Assembly (NCBI GenBank): GCA_037127255.1
Contig: JBANSL010000013.1
Coordinates: 16,946,688 to 17,010,687, forward strand
DNA: 64,000 nt
Reading direction: 5' to 3'
DNA from: Persicaria tinctoria
Lineage: Eukaryota; Streptophyta; Magnoliopsida; Caryophyllales; Polygonaceae
The notes under the pieces were generated by a model that did not search any database, had not been told where the DNA came from, and saw only the letters and a program-made list of their open reading frames with translations. The position numbers were made by a program, and so were the translations under genes. Shown here piece by piece: positions 1-10,909 of the stretch. Each line of letters opens with the position of its first letter. Position 1 is the first letter of the stretch.

Positions 1-100
1 AACCGGTCTAATTAGGTTCATATGATGTAATTTTAACCCTCTTTATAACTCACGATAATACAAGATACTGATCTAGCTACTTCTTTTCTTTAACTATATA

Positions 101-286
101 CACTGTTCTAAAAATCGCGCCTAGACGCCGCCTGGGCACCGCCTAGGCGCTAGGCGACCCCCCTCCGCCTAGAGCTAAACGATCGCTTAAGCACGCCTAG
201 GCGTTCGCCTTGATCGCATGGGCGCCGCCTAGGCGCTAGGCGACCCCTTACCGCCTATAATCCGCCTAGCGCTTTTTAGAACACTG
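101..286. mobile_element. hAT-type MITE with GCCTAGGCG-rich interior
   Basis: The element starts CACTGTTCTAAAAA and ends with the inverted counterpart TTTTTAGAACACTG, a 14-bp terminal inverted repeat with one mismatch. It is flanked by a perfect 8-bp duplication ACTATATA at 93-100 and 287-294. An 8-bp target duplication with CA..TG ends is the hallmark of the hAT superfamily. The 186-bp body has no coding capacity and consists of GC-rich, partly palindromic copies of CGCCTAGGCG and GGCGCTAGGCGACCC, so it could fold strongly. It is non-autonomous. Confidence 0.8.
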
Positions 287-392
287 ACTATATAAAAGGA
301 AGAGTTAATCCATGAATAGTCACTTAATTGCCCATGATTTTAAACTTAATTACAAAAATGTCATTCTTCCTTGTTCAAAATTATTTTCTTTC

Positions 393-470
393 TGTTATAA
401 CACTAGCTAGTTATTATCTTGTGATGTTTCACCTCTCCATAACCCACATGGTGGAAAACCAAAGGTCTCA
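393..470 (+). repeat. Truncated 5' LTR of the outer Copia
   Basis: This segment matches the first ~78 bases of the LTR at 10269 with only a few differences (for example CACTAGCTAG versus CACTAGATAG, and ACATGGTGG versus ACATGATGG). After 470 the two sequences are unrelated. Bases 471-749 hold no gene I can recognise. Confidence 0.75.
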
Positions 471-749
471 TAGCCACCAAGCTTTGTGTCCGTTTTAAAC
501 ATAAGTTTTGATCGTATCTCGTTACTTAATCGATCTACACCAAATCTCCATTCCTTCTTATCCTCGACACAATGGTCTTCTATTTTGATCAAATTCAAAT
601 TGGTCCTTAATTTGTTGATCAAATCCATATATGTTGATATGCTGCATGCCTACAAGATTTCAATTGTTGTTTATTTTGTTTCGCTGATTGCCCTTCCTGT
701 GGATTTCAATTGTGTTCTACAAGATTAAATTTATTGATTTAGCATAATT

Positions 750-917
750 TGTTGAGATATTATATTTTATGTAATTAGATTTGATCTTATCCTTGTAAAG
801 CAAGTAGCATATCTTTGTAAGTTAGGATAGAATTAACCTAGTTTACCCTAGTTTTGTGTATATATCCTGATCAATTAATCAATGGAAAGCAAGCTTTGCC
901 TCCTACACTTTTCTACA
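750..917 (+). repeat. 5' LTR of nested Copia
   Basis: It begins TGTTGAGATA and ends TTCTACA, the usual TG...CA borders. The 3' copy at 5216-5382 is the same apart from one missing A and one T/G difference. An LTR under 200 bp is short for Copia. Confidence 0.92.
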
Positions 918-930
918 TGGTATCAGGCTT
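918..930 (+). promoter_or_regulatory. Primer-binding site (tRNA-iMet type)
   Basis: TGGTATCAGGCTT directly abuts the 5' LTR. Most plant Copia elements use a site starting TGGTATCAGA complementary to the 3' end of initiator Met tRNA; this one departs from it after TGGTATCAG. Confidence 0.75.
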
Positions 931-982
931 ACCGATCCTTCTAAAACACTAAACCCTACCGCCGCCCTCCTACCAATTCCCC

Positions 983-2257
983 ATGGCCGCCACTCCTCCC
1001 GCTACGCTTACCCCTGCTTCGCCCTACTACCTTCATCCTTCCGATCACCCTGGCCTTGCTATCTGCCCTGTGATCTTGCGTGGTGAGAACTTCCCTGAAT
1101 GGAAGATCGCCATGCTCAACGCTTTCTCCGGCAAGTTCAAAGACGGCTTCCTTGATGGCACCATCAAGGCACCTGATGCCGCCTCTACCGATGCGCCTTA
1201 CTGGAAGCGCGTCAACTCCATGCTCATCGGCTGGATCGCTCAATCTATCGAGCCTTCCCTCCGGTCTAGCATCACCTATTTCGCTACTGCCAAGGAGCTT
1301 TGGGACGATCTTGATCAACGCTTTTCTGTCGGAAACGGTCCCCGGATCCTTCACATTCGTTCTGAGATCGCTCGTTGTCGTCAGGACGGTCAATCGATTG
1401 CTGCCTACTTTGGTCGCCTCAAGAAGTTATGGGGCGAACTCATCACCTACACAGGCTCTACTACCTGCACTTGCGGCAACGCCGCTAAGGAGCATGAGGT
1501 TGAGCGAGCCCATCAATTTCTGATGGGGCTCAACGATGCCACTTATGCAACCATCCGGTCTACCATTGTGGCCCAGGACCCGCTCCCGCCGCTCAACCGC
1601 ATCTACTCGATGGCCGTTCAGGAGGAACGACTCCAGAACATCGCCAAGGATAGGGACACTCGCTCGGACTCTATAGCTATGGCCGCTCGTTCTCAGTCTC
1701 GCCCTTCCTCAGGTAAGACGGACAAAAGCGGCCTCCTGTGCACCCATTGTGGCCGATTCGGTCACGATGTGACGTCCTGCTTCAAGGTCATTGGATTTCC
1801 GGACTGGTGGAACCACGACAAAGGCGTCGCTGATCCTGCTACAGGTGCCCCTCCCCCTGCTCCCGGACGTGGCCGTGGCACTCCAACCCCGTCCCCTCCG
1901 CCTGCTCCGCCGTCCAAATCCCTTACCCGCGGCTCCGCTATGCACGCTGTCATGGCCAACTCGGGTTCCTCCTCGACCTCGCAGCCCTTGACGACCACTG
2001 ATCGCAACGCCTTCGGCGCTCTGGTCTCGGATGCCGATTGGACTCTTCTCTTTGAGAAATTCAAGGACTTCCATGCTAAGTCCTCTTCCGATCGTATGTC
2101 AGGTATAATTTCTACACCTTGGATCCTCGACTCAGGTGCCTCATTTCACATGACAGGTGACGTCGGCCTTCTCCATGGCCTTGCCATATCAGACTTCTCA
2201 ATGCTTCAGTTTCGACGGCAACGCAGGCTGGCAGCCTTTGCCTCTGTCCTGGCATAA
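983..2257 (+). pseudogene. Copia gag and start of protease (nested Copia)
   Basis: The frame opens at an ATG 53 bases after the primer-binding site. The first ~230 residues are a Copia Gag (UBN2/retrotran_gag type, with the run YFGRLKKLWGEL typical of the family). Around residue 250 is a CCHC zinc knuckle of the form CTHCGRFGHDVTSC. After a Pro-rich linker comes the aspartic protease start, WILDSGASFHMTG, with the catalytic DSGA motif. The frame then loses homology about 30 residues later and stops at 2257, so protease is cut short by a deletion or frameshift. In an intact element this frame would continue into integrase. Confidence 0.9.
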
Positions 2258-2268
2258 CCCTCTCTCAT

Positions 2269-3296
2269 GTGCTATTGGTTCCGAGGCTTGATTGTCATCT
2301 ACTCTCATCTGCTTGCTTTTCTGCTGAGTTATCTTGCCTCATCATCTCCTCTGACAAGCTTTTTGTGATACAGGACCGCACTTCGAGGACACTGATTGGA
2401 GCGGGTGAAGTCCGAGATAGGGTGTCCTGGCTGCGATGGCTTACTCCGCCTCCATCTCCTCCCCATGATCGCTCCTGCCACACTACAGTCATCGACTCAT
2501 CCACCTTATGGCATCAACGCCTTGGGCATCCCTCCCGTCACTTGGTTCAGTCATTCCCAAGCATTTCCAATTCCAAACTTGTTCCCAATAAAAGCGATCC
2601 TTGTGACATTTGTTATAAGGCCAAACAAACTCGCCTTTCATTTCCTATTAGTACTACTAGGGCTACTATTTGTTTCGATTTAGTTCATTGTGACATTTGG
2701 GGTCCTTATCGTATCCCTTCCACTTGTGGTTCTTCTTATTTCCTCACTTTATTAGATGACTATTCTCGCAGTACTTGGGTTTACCTCATGTCTCATAAAT
2801 CTGAAGTTGCATCTTTAATTCACAAGTTTTGCTTCATGGTTCAAACACAATTCCATCGATCTATCAAATGCTTTCGCAGTGACAATGGTGCTGAATTCAT
2901 CGCTCTTAAGTCATCTTGCGTCAGCACTCCCCAACAGAATGGTCGTGTAGAGCGCAAACACCGTCATATCCTTAACGTCTCTCGTGCTCTCATGTTCCAA
3001 GCCTCTTTACCACAAAAATTTTAGGGTGAGTGCGTTCTCACCGCTTGCTACCTCATAAATCGCACCCCAACCTCGCTTCTTCATGGCAAAACTCCATATG
3101 AACTCCTCTTTCACAAACCTCCTACCTTTTCTCACCTATGAGTCTTCGGCTGCCTTTGTTACGCCACTCAAATCCCTTGCAATACCGATAAATTCGCTCC
3201 TCGCAGTCGTCGGTGTGTGTTCTTGGGTTACCCCTTCGGTCAAAAAGCGTGGAGTCTCTATGATCTAGACACCAATGTCTTCTTCACATCTAGGGA
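2269..3296 (+). pseudogene. Copia GAG-pre-integrase and integrase (nested Copia)
   Basis: The translated frame contains the integrase zinc-binding region (LWHQRLGHPSRH, then CDICYKAKQT) and the core Asp residues in VHCDIWGPY and RSDNGAEF, followed by TPQQNGRVERKHR with the catalytic Glu. Between the second Asp and the Glu the spacing is shorter than usual, implying an internal deletion of roughly 15-20 codons. The frame is stopped by TAG at 3022-3024, where relatives have Trp in FWGE, so TGG to TAG is the likely change. Decayed integrase C-terminal sequence (VFLGYPFGQKAWSLYDL) continues in another frame from 3217. Confidence 0.88.
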
Positions 3297-5208
3297 TGTC
3301 TCCTTTCATGAAACCGGCTTCCCCTATATGCTGCCATCTCCACCCTCCGCCACTCCTGTCGGACCATCCCCGTCTCATCCCTCGCCCCTCTGCTACGACG
3401 AGGACACACCAGCCCCTTCATCCCCCACCACCGACAGGGGGAATCCTCCACCACCCCCTCCCCTGCCCCCTCGACGCAGCGGCCATCAACCCCAACCAAA
3501 CACACGTCTTCGCGACTATGTGTGTTCTGCCGCTCGACATAGCCACCCTATCTCGCCGGATCCCTCCTCGATCTCGTCTTCAGGTACTTTGTATCCCTTA
3601 GCTAATTATGTGAGGTATGATAACTTGTCCCAGGCACATCGTCACTTTCTCGCAGCTGTCAGCTCTACCCCCGAGCCCATGTCCTTTCATGAGGCCGTTC
3701 AGCATCAGCATTGGCGGGATGCAATGCGTCTTGAAATCGACGCTCTTCATCGCAATGGGACTTAGGAGGTTGTCGACTTACCTTCTGGAAAGACTCCTAT
3801 CGGCTGCAAGTGGGTCTTTCGGATCAAGTATAAGGCGGACGGGGGCATCGAGCGCTACAAAGCTCGCTTGGTTGTTCTTGGCAATCGGCAAGTTGAAGGC
3901 ACTGACTACTTTGAAACCTTTGCTCCGGTTGCTAAAATGGTCTCTGTCAAGGTATTTCTAGCAGTGGCTGCCATTAGAGATTGGGAACTCCATCAAATGG
4001 ATGTCCATAACGCCTTTCTCCACGACGATTTACATGAGGAAGTCTATATGACCATGCCTCCTGGGTTCTCTATTCCGGGCTCGCCAAAGGTATGTCATCT
4101 CCGAAAATCCCTTTATGGCCTTCGTCAGGCTCCTCGCAATTGGTTTTTCAAGCTTGCATCCGCTTTGAAGCACTTCCAGTTTGTTCAGTCATATGCCGAC
4201 TGCTCCCTCTTTTCATTCTCTCGCTCCGGGGTGGTCATTCACGTCCTTGTCTATGTCGACGACCTTATTATTGCCGGAAATGACTCGTCCTCGATAGCTC
4301 GCTTCAAGGCCTTTATGCACTCCCAGTTCCACATGAAAGATCTTGGCCAGCTTCGTTACTTCCTTGGTCTTGAGATCACTCAGACTCCCTCCGACATCTT
4401 TCTTTCACAGCGCAAGTACGCCCTTGATATTTTGACAGAAACAGGTTTGTTGGCTGCTAAACCGGCATTGTTTCCTATTGAAAAAAACCATAAGCTAGCC
4501 CTGGACACCAGTCCTTTGTTCGACCAGCCGGAGCAGTACCGTCGATTGGTTGGGCGCCTGATCTACATCACCATAACGAGACCTGAGCTCAGCTACTCCA
4601 TGCATATCTTAGCCCAGTTCATGGCGTCTCCAACCGATAACCAGTGGCAGGTAGCTCTCCGTGTGGTTCGCTATTTGAAGAGCAGCCCCGGCCAGGGTAT
4701 TTTTTTGTCTCGCTCTAGTGATCTCCGGCTCAATGCTTATTGCGACTCAGATTATGCTACCTGCCCTCTCACTCGTCGTTCGTTAACTGGCTTCTTCATC
4801 ATGCTCGGTGAGTCCCCGATCTCCTGGAAGACGAAGAAGCAATCTATTGTGTCTCGGTCCTCTGCCGAGGCTGAATATCGCGCCATGGCTGCTACCACTT
4901 ATGAACTTGTGTGGCTCAAGTCATTTCTTGCGTCACTCGGGTTCCATCATCACCAACCCATGCGCCTCTGGTGTGTCAATCAAGCTGCTTTGCACATTGC
5001 CTCCAATCCGGTCTTCCACGAACGCACCAAACACATTGAGGTTGATTGTCATCTGATTCGGGATCATGTTCAGGCCGGAACTATCATTACTGCTCACATT
5101 CGGTCATCACTTCAGCTGGCCGATATACTTACCAAGGCTCTCGGACATGCCCAGTTTCACACACTCCTTCGCAAGTTGGGCATTCGGAATCTTCACGCTC
5201 CAACTTGA
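3217..5208 (+). pseudogene. Copia reverse transcriptase and RNase H (nested Copia)
   Basis: One frame runs from the integrase tail through a Pro-rich linker and is broken only by TAG at 3763-3765, where Trp is expected before EVVDLP. Reverse transcriptase follows with GCKWVFRIKYKADG, QMDVHNAFLHDDL, SLYGLRQAPRNW and the catalytic YVDD. RNase H follows with AYCDSDYA and SSAEAEYRA, but the third acidic site, normally CDNQAA, reads CVNQAA (codon GTC at 4975-4977), which should abolish RNase H activity. The frame ends just before the polypurine tract. Confidence 0.9.
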
Positions 5209-5215
5209 GGGGGAA

Positions 5216-5382
5216 TGTTGAGATATTATATTTTATGTAATTAGTTTGATCTTATCCTTGTAAAGCAAGTAGCATATCTTTGTAAGTTAGGATAGAATTA
5301 ACCGAGTTTACCCTAGTTTTGTGTATATATCCTGATCAATTAATCAATGGAAAGCAAGCTTTGCCTCCTACACTTTTCTACA
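5216..5382 (+). repeat. 3' LTR of nested Copia
   Basis: It is preceded by the purine tract TTGAGGGGGAA and followed by TAATT, the second copy of the target duplication. See the 5' LTR for the two differences. Confidence 0.92.
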
Positions 5383-5387
5383 TAATT

Positions 5388-6025
5388 AGTCTTGTGTAGA
5401 TTATGATGTGCGTTGATTGACAACCGCCGCTACCGTGCGTCGAGTTGCTCGCCAATGCCCTGTAGAAATTCAATGAGAACGTTCACCGAGATGGAGCCTT
5501 AGCCCACGGATCGGTTCTTCTCCGGCGACCTCGGCCACGGATCGACTATTCTACAATTTCTTTTTATAGTCAATTACTTATATCCCTAGTTGATTAATTG
5601 GCTGATTTTTTGTTTGTTTTAAGGCGAATCAATCTGTCGTTGATTGTTTTTACAAAATTGACAACGCCGATCCATATTCGATCGAATAGCGCTCCAAGTT
5701 CGATCCGTTTGATTTGTCGGATCCATTTATATCGAGCGATGATGGATTATCCGATCAGAATCAGGATGCTGGAGGTGGCTGCGAGGTGGGATCACCTATC
5801 TTGCTCGAATCCACGAGACGCGCCCGCAAAGAGGAAGAAAGGTAACAGTTCGCCGTCGCCGATCTATAAATCGCAACGAAGAAGAAAGGTAACAACAGAT
5901 TTTGAATTAATTATGAAATTGGTCCGTAATTTTTTTAAATCGCAGATTTTCCCATACCTTTTATATAATTACATAGAACGGCTTAAAACTTTCAGGGTTG
6001 CATATTTTGCCCCTGTGAAGTATTC
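5388..6025. other. Outer-Copia interior, no recognisable gene
   Basis: This stretch resumes the sequence interrupted by the nested Copia. It contains open frames (for example 5598-6050 on the plus strand) but no residue pattern I recognise. It leads directly into the hairpin array. Confidence 0.4.
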
Positions 6026-9000
6026 ACACATCGCCGAAGATGATGTGTAAACATAAATTATATCAACCCCCGAAGTGGTTGAATTAATTGAACAAATTTC
6101 AATTCCTGAAGTGGTTGAATCAATTGAACATATTTCAATCCCCGAAGTGGTTGAATCGAAGTTGTAATATCCCCTGAAGCGGATAAGGTAATCTCAATCC
6201 CTGAAGTAATTGAATCAATCAAAGTTGTATCCCCTGAAGCGGATAAAGTAATTTAATCTCAATTCCGGAAGCGATTGGATCAATCAGTCGTATCCCCTGA
6301 AGTGGATGTTATTTTATTATATCCCTGAAGTGATAACCGATCGAATTTCATCCCTGAAGTGATGAATTATTTATTTATTTTATTTATCTTATTTTTGTGT
6401 TTATTTTAATTATTTTTCATCTCCCGAAGTAGATGAATTATCTCCTGAAGTGATAAAATTTATATATCTCCTGAACAAAATCATCTCCCGAAGTAGATGA
6501 ACGAACATTATCTCCCGAAGTAGATATAAAATTGTTAAATTTGCATATCATCCCAAAAGTGGTAGTTTATCTCCTGAAGTAGATAAAGTAAACACAATTT
6601 ATGTATCAAATCTCTTGAAGAAGATGAGATTCTTATTTATCTCCTGAAGAAGATAAAATATTTTAGCTTATATATCACGATGAAACTTATCTCCTGTAGT
6701 AGATGGTTTTGATCTCTAACGGTCTCCGGAAGTAGACAACATTGGATTTATGGGGATGTTTACTTTCTTGTCACCAGAAGTTGACAATATGCTAATTTTA
6801 TTTCATTTATTTATGGTTTTATAGTTTTATTACCTATATCAACTAATTTTTTTATGATCATCTCTAGAAAGAAATAAACTCACCCTCTGAAGAGGATGAA
6901 CATATTATGCTCATAAACCGTTCCTGCAGTAACGATAATAATCTTCTGAAGAGATATGAAAAGGAAATTCATAAAATGTCTCACTATCTCATCAATACAT
7001 ATTTGTCCCTGAAGTGACAATATTCATTTTTTGAGCTAAATTGATGATAAGTTTGTATAATCTCCGAAAGATGAATTAAAATCATACCCTGAAGTGTATG
7101 AGCTTTATTTTAAAGTTGCACATATAATCCATGAAGCGATGTGTAAGTAAAGATATATATATAACCCTTGAAGTGGTTGTATACAAGTTGTCTTCTCCCT
7201 GAAGTGAGTAATAATCAAACGTACCATTTCTTGAAGAATATGGTCAATGTTTATATGACAACTTACTATATTTTTTAATTGCAACTTATAATCTTTTGGA
7301 GTATATGATCGAAATATATATAATAGAGACTAATTGTCACTCGAAGATGACAAATGAATCATTTTATGAATAAAATCATTTCTAGAAGAAAATGATAAAT
7401 TGACAAGTTTTCTCATGGTTCCACCTGAAGTGGACAAATACAAATTTCTGAAGTGGACAAGTTTGGCAAATGAACATTTGGGAAAAAGGTTTACCACAAT
7501 CCTGTAGATTGTGAAGTTTTTCGACACCAACCTAAGAGCCTGAAGACTCTACTAGTGGATTTTTATTAAACTCCAGAAGAGTGAATGATTCTTATAAACT
7601 GTAGAAGAGTATATCATTCTTATAAACTCCGGAAGAGTATATGATCATAATCTTATCATTTGTACTCTTGAAGAAGTACATGGAATATGGGTTATTCGGA
7701 ATTATTTTTTCATGGTCATAGCAACCACAAAGCACGATCTAGTGAACAAGGCCACTTCCTGACAACCCTAAGCATAGCATGAAGCATGCCCCTCTCCAGT
7801 AGAGTGTACAAAAGAGGTCAAGTTTAAGCGCGCAACCGATGTTATTGTTGTGGCTTATAACTAGGTCGTTGTTATACGGTTAATTATAAAATGTCTTGAA
7901 GAACATTATAAAATACTCATACCTGAAGTATGACACCAACAAAAGTTCTGACAATACTCATTGAATGGCATCTAAATTAAATAATGGATCACCATATACA
8001 AAGTTCAATGGATTAATATTATGGTTTTTATAAGTGTCAAACAATTTTGAAAACCTGAAGTTTTCTCAAACAATATTGAATGGAAAAACCAAGATGAATA
8101 CCATATAGCTCCAAAAGAGCATTGATCTTGTTACCTGAAGTAACAATGACATATACATATGAATTGATATGGTATTGAACACCAATATCTCATATGACTA
8201 GCCAGAAGCAAGTCTTAGAGAAATGAGAATGTATATATATATATATATATATATGGTTTATTTGACACTAATTTATCCCATTGAAACTTATCACTAACAA
8301 GAATTTAGTTAATGATAAAATATTTTTTTCTTTGTGGCATCCGGTCACTCATGTGAATCGATGATGTGCGGGGTCATTGAAATTCACATAGACACCCACT
8401 AAGAGGGACTAAAAGACCCTAGGACCTGAAGATCCTCAATAAGGGTGACCGAACATATATGGTCTATCATCTTGGCAAAATCAACAATAAGACCATCTAT
8501 ATTGAGAGTAAATGCAAAGTTTCTAATGTCTCTTGATTGGGTACAATGAGACACCTACGGAACACTACCATATAGACCAGTGTAATTCCAATATTATAGA
8601 TGTCTTAGCACTTTGGTCATATGAAACTAAGGTAGAGAATGTTATCAAACACATCGTTGAGCATACGGTAGCTCACGGCGACCCAGAAGAGTCGTTGGTC
8701 AAATGGACCCATGCATGTTTGCATTTCGAATTTGACATAATAACATCTCCCTAATTATCTCCAGAGGAGAGCATGCCATTCAAAGGTCTTGAATGAGCAA
8801 CACATGTTCTGAGACGTACCTCCTCCAAATGAACTACAATGAGACCACAAAGAAGTTGAAAGATACATGGGGTTTGAGTCCCTATTGATATCAAATACCT
8901 TGAGATTTATAATGGTGATAAAATGCTCGGTATTTAGGGGGAGAGGAAATGAGACTAAATAGTAAGAAAGAGATTGCACGGAAGCAACTCCTCTATCATT

Positions 9001-9845
9001 TGATATCCGCGGATAAATACAAGTGAACTAGAAGTTCAATAAATGAAATGATTATAAAGTTTTAGCAAATATTCCATTGAAAGCATTTACTAAAGGCCAA
9101 GAAAGTGATAAAGTCACATATACTAGCTCATTTGAAAGTTCTAGAAGTAACTCCAACTCAATGAATATCAAGTGATTCTCAAGTACACCAGAAGTGTTGG
9201 AGATCACTAGGCTCTTGGTATACGATTCCCCGGAAGTGGAATGAGCCTATGAGAATATGATGATCATCAAATAAATAATGGATGTCGACATCGAAATCAT
9301 AGTAAAAGAGCTAGAAAGAAGCAAGTCATGCAAAGCTGGATTCTTTAAGCATGATGTCATTGGACCTGTAGTTCCAACATTGAAAAGTGCAACATCAATT
9401 GGTTTTAAGTGGGTGTTTATACAAAATAAAATATAAAGCCAAGTTGATTGCACAAAAACTTATCAAAGGTTATATGGAGAATGTATTCACCAGAAGTGAA
9501 TATAATTTTGGATCTAAATATAAATGATGGACATGTTACTTGCATACGCATATAAATGTAAATGATCGATTGAAGATGCCTGAAGCATTAATGTTAAAGC
9601 CCCGTCACATACAATTTGATTGAAGATCCTTATAAGAGTACCAGAAGTACCTATAATTGTAAAAATGGTGACATTGCGTTAGGTCCCGAAGTACCATACA
9701 ATGTTGTACTCTTTTCCTTGATCTTGGTTTTTATCCCATTGGGTTTTTCCAAGGTAAGGTTTTTAACGAGACAACTTATGCACCATTTAATACAATAGAT
9801 CCCCTTGATCAAATGATGAAGTGCACGTTAGGTCCTGAAGTACCT
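6026..9845. repeat. Array of hairpins with conserved CCTGAAG(T) loop and covarying arms
   Basis: At least 40 short palindromes are scattered here. The loop is CCTGAAG, CCTGAAGT or a close variant (CCCGAAGT, CCAGAAG, CTAGAAG, CTTGAAGA). Arms are 4-7 bp and differ from unit to unit but pair within each unit. Examples: 6347-6366 TTCATC/GATGAA; 6566-6587 TTTATCT/AGATAAA; 6768-6787 TTGTCA/TGACAA; 7495-7513 CACAAT/ATTGTG; 7661-7680 TGTACT/AGTACA; 7917-7933 TCATA/TATGA; 8049-8065 GAAAA/TTTTC; 8128-8146 TTGTTA/TAACAA; 9360-9377 TTGGA/TCCAA; 9484-9502 TATTCA/TGAATA. Spacing is irregular. The array is densest at 6026-7700 and continues through the decayed pol region. I do not know a described repeat of this kind. 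Confidence 0.85.
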
Positions 9846-9860
9846 TATGATTGTGCATTG
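7740..9860 (+). pseudogene. Decayed gag-pol of the outer Copia
   Basis: Short pieces in shifting frames match a Copia polyprotein in order: a CYCCG knuckle-like trace near 7840; integrase-to-RT linker RYMGFESL and IKYLE..NGD near 8860-8930; an RT start resembling GFKWVF and KAKLIAQK near 9400-9460; KMPEA then KPRHIQFD near 9570-9620, matching the family's KMPEA...KPR...SLYG segment; and LGPEVPY near 9680, matching LGPEVPYLSAIGALMYLA. Stops and frameshifts are everywhere. Hairpin units are interspersed through it. Confidence 0.6.
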
Positions 9861-10235
9861 AAAGCAGCTCAACACCAAGACATATAAATCAAGCGAGTCG
9901 AGGTCAATTGTAATATATGAAGACATTTCGACTTGTACACTTCAAAGAAAATTATCAGACTCAACCATGAAGCTCATGAAGTCAGAATTATCAAGAAATT
10001 CGATGATCTTATCGGAATGAGAAAGCTGCAAGAAGAATGTTGAATTCAGGGGAAGAATATACGCATTGCACTCTTTTTCCCTTCGATCAGGTTTTGTCCC
10101 ACTGGGCTTTCCTGACAAGGTTTTTTAACGAGACAGTATGATCAACGCGTATTAAACAACATATGTACTCCTTTTCTCTTAGTCCTAGTTTTTGTCCCAT
10201 TTGGGTTTTTCTAGGCGAGGTTTTTAACGAGACAA
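9706..10235 (+). repeat. Three copies of a Copia 3'-untranslated motif
   Basis: Copies at about 9706-9776, 10068-10136 and 10163-10235 share the order TTTTGTCCCA-TTGGGTTTT-CCT/CTAGGCAAGG-TTTTTAACGAGACA. A similar direct repeat upstream of the 3' LTR is common in one group of plant Copia elements. The last copy ends about 34 bases before the 3' LTR. Confidence 0.65.
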
Positions 10236-10268
10236 TTTGTAATGTTAGAGGTGCACATCAAGGGGGAG

Positions 10269-10496
10269 TGTTATAACACTAGATAGTTATTATCTTGTGA
10301 TGTTTCACCTCTCCATAACCCCCACATGATGGAAAACCAAAGGTCTCAAATTTATGGCTTATCCTTTGTAACTCTCTCCATGTATGCCTATATAAGGCTT
10401 TGTACTTCTTCTTTGAGGAACACAACAATACAATAGAGATCTATTCTCTTCTCTATGCCTCCTCTCTACACTCTTATTCTAACACATATTATAACA
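10269..10496 (+). repeat. 3' LTR of the outer Copia
   Basis: The LTR starts TGTTATAACA just after a purine tract (CAAGGGGGAG) and ends TATAACA before CTTTC. It has a TATA-like TATATAAGGC near 10390. Length is 228 bp. Confidence 0.8.
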
Positions 10497-10501
10497 CTTT
10501 C

Positions 10502-10766
10502 TCTTTTTAAAATTATTTTTTTTCTCTTTTTTTTGGTGTCATTATCCCAAAATTTAAAATAATTATATAATGTAATTATAAAAATAAATTATGCATTATT
10601 AAAAATAATTTCCTTTTTCTTTTTTTTGGGTGTTTTTGTTAATTATTAGTGTTTTTGTAACTTTATCATAAAATTCATAATCAGTACAAAATCTATCCTT
10701 GTTTTTATCTAAATGAGTTAGGAAACTATGCGCTCTTCTCGATTATTTTTAAAATGAGAGTGTTGT
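10502..10766. other. AT-rich spacer
   Basis: I see no gene or repeat of note here. Confidence 0.4.
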
Positions 10767-10909
10767 TAAATACACCGCAAATCCTTTCTTTAATTGCACG
10801 TTCATTTTAACGTGCAAGACTTTTTAATTAATTAGCACTTTTTTCCAATTAATTAACTCACCTCAACCTTGCACGTTGAAAATGACGTGCAAGATTTGTG
10901 GTGTATTTA
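10767..10909. mobile_element. MITE with TACACCGCAAATC ends and GCACGT palindromes
   Basis: The ends are TAAATACACCGCAAATC and its inverted counterpart with one mismatch. Inside each end is a palindrome TTGCACGT-N8-ACGTGCAA (10794-10817 and 10869-10892). A second member of the family lies at 14488-14586. The terminal string ACACCGC also opens the large MULE at 46923, and both carry end-proximal palindromes, so a Mutator affiliation is possible. I could not define the target duplication. Confidence 0.6.

Larger units (their letters stand above)
750..5382 (+). mobile_element. Nested Copia retrotransposon with short near-identical LTRs
   Basis: Two ~168-bp LTRs (750-917 and 5216-5382) bracket gag-pol in Copia order: gag, protease, integrase, reverse transcriptase, RNase H. 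The flanking duplication is TAATT (745-749 and 5383-5387). A primer-binding site of the initiator-Met type follows the 5' LTR and a purine tract (about 5207-5215) precedes the 3' LTR. By eye the LTRs differ by one substitution and one 1-base indel, so insertion is recent. The reading frame is nevertheless broken in several places, so this copy must have been moved by proteins supplied from another element. Confidence 0.93.
393..10496 (+). mobile_element. Outer, degenerate Copia LTR retrotransposon
   Basis: A 3' LTR (10269-10496) and the first ~78 bases of a 5' LTR (393-470) share the start TGTTATAACACTAG. The element is flanked by the 5-bp duplication CTTTC at 388-392 and 10497-10501. A purine tract precedes the 3' LTR. 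The interior retains decayed Copia gag-pol traces (about 7740-9860), a hairpin array and three copies of a 3'-untranslated motif. A younger Copia is inserted at 750-5382. The 5' LTR breaks off at the string GGTCTCA, so it has suffered an internal deletion or rearrangement. The element cannot be autonomous. Confidence 0.8.

Noticed and set aside
6026..9845. CRISPR-like array
   Set aside because: Units are irregularly spaced, the conserved part is only 7-8 bases and lies in a loop, and the context is a plant retrotransposon.
9680..9845. GGTCCTGAAGTACC units counted as independent evidence for the hairpin family
   Set aside because: Here the palindrome coincides with codons for GPEVP, a conserved Copia motif, so these two units may be ordinary coding sequence. 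The case rests on the units at 6026-8436.
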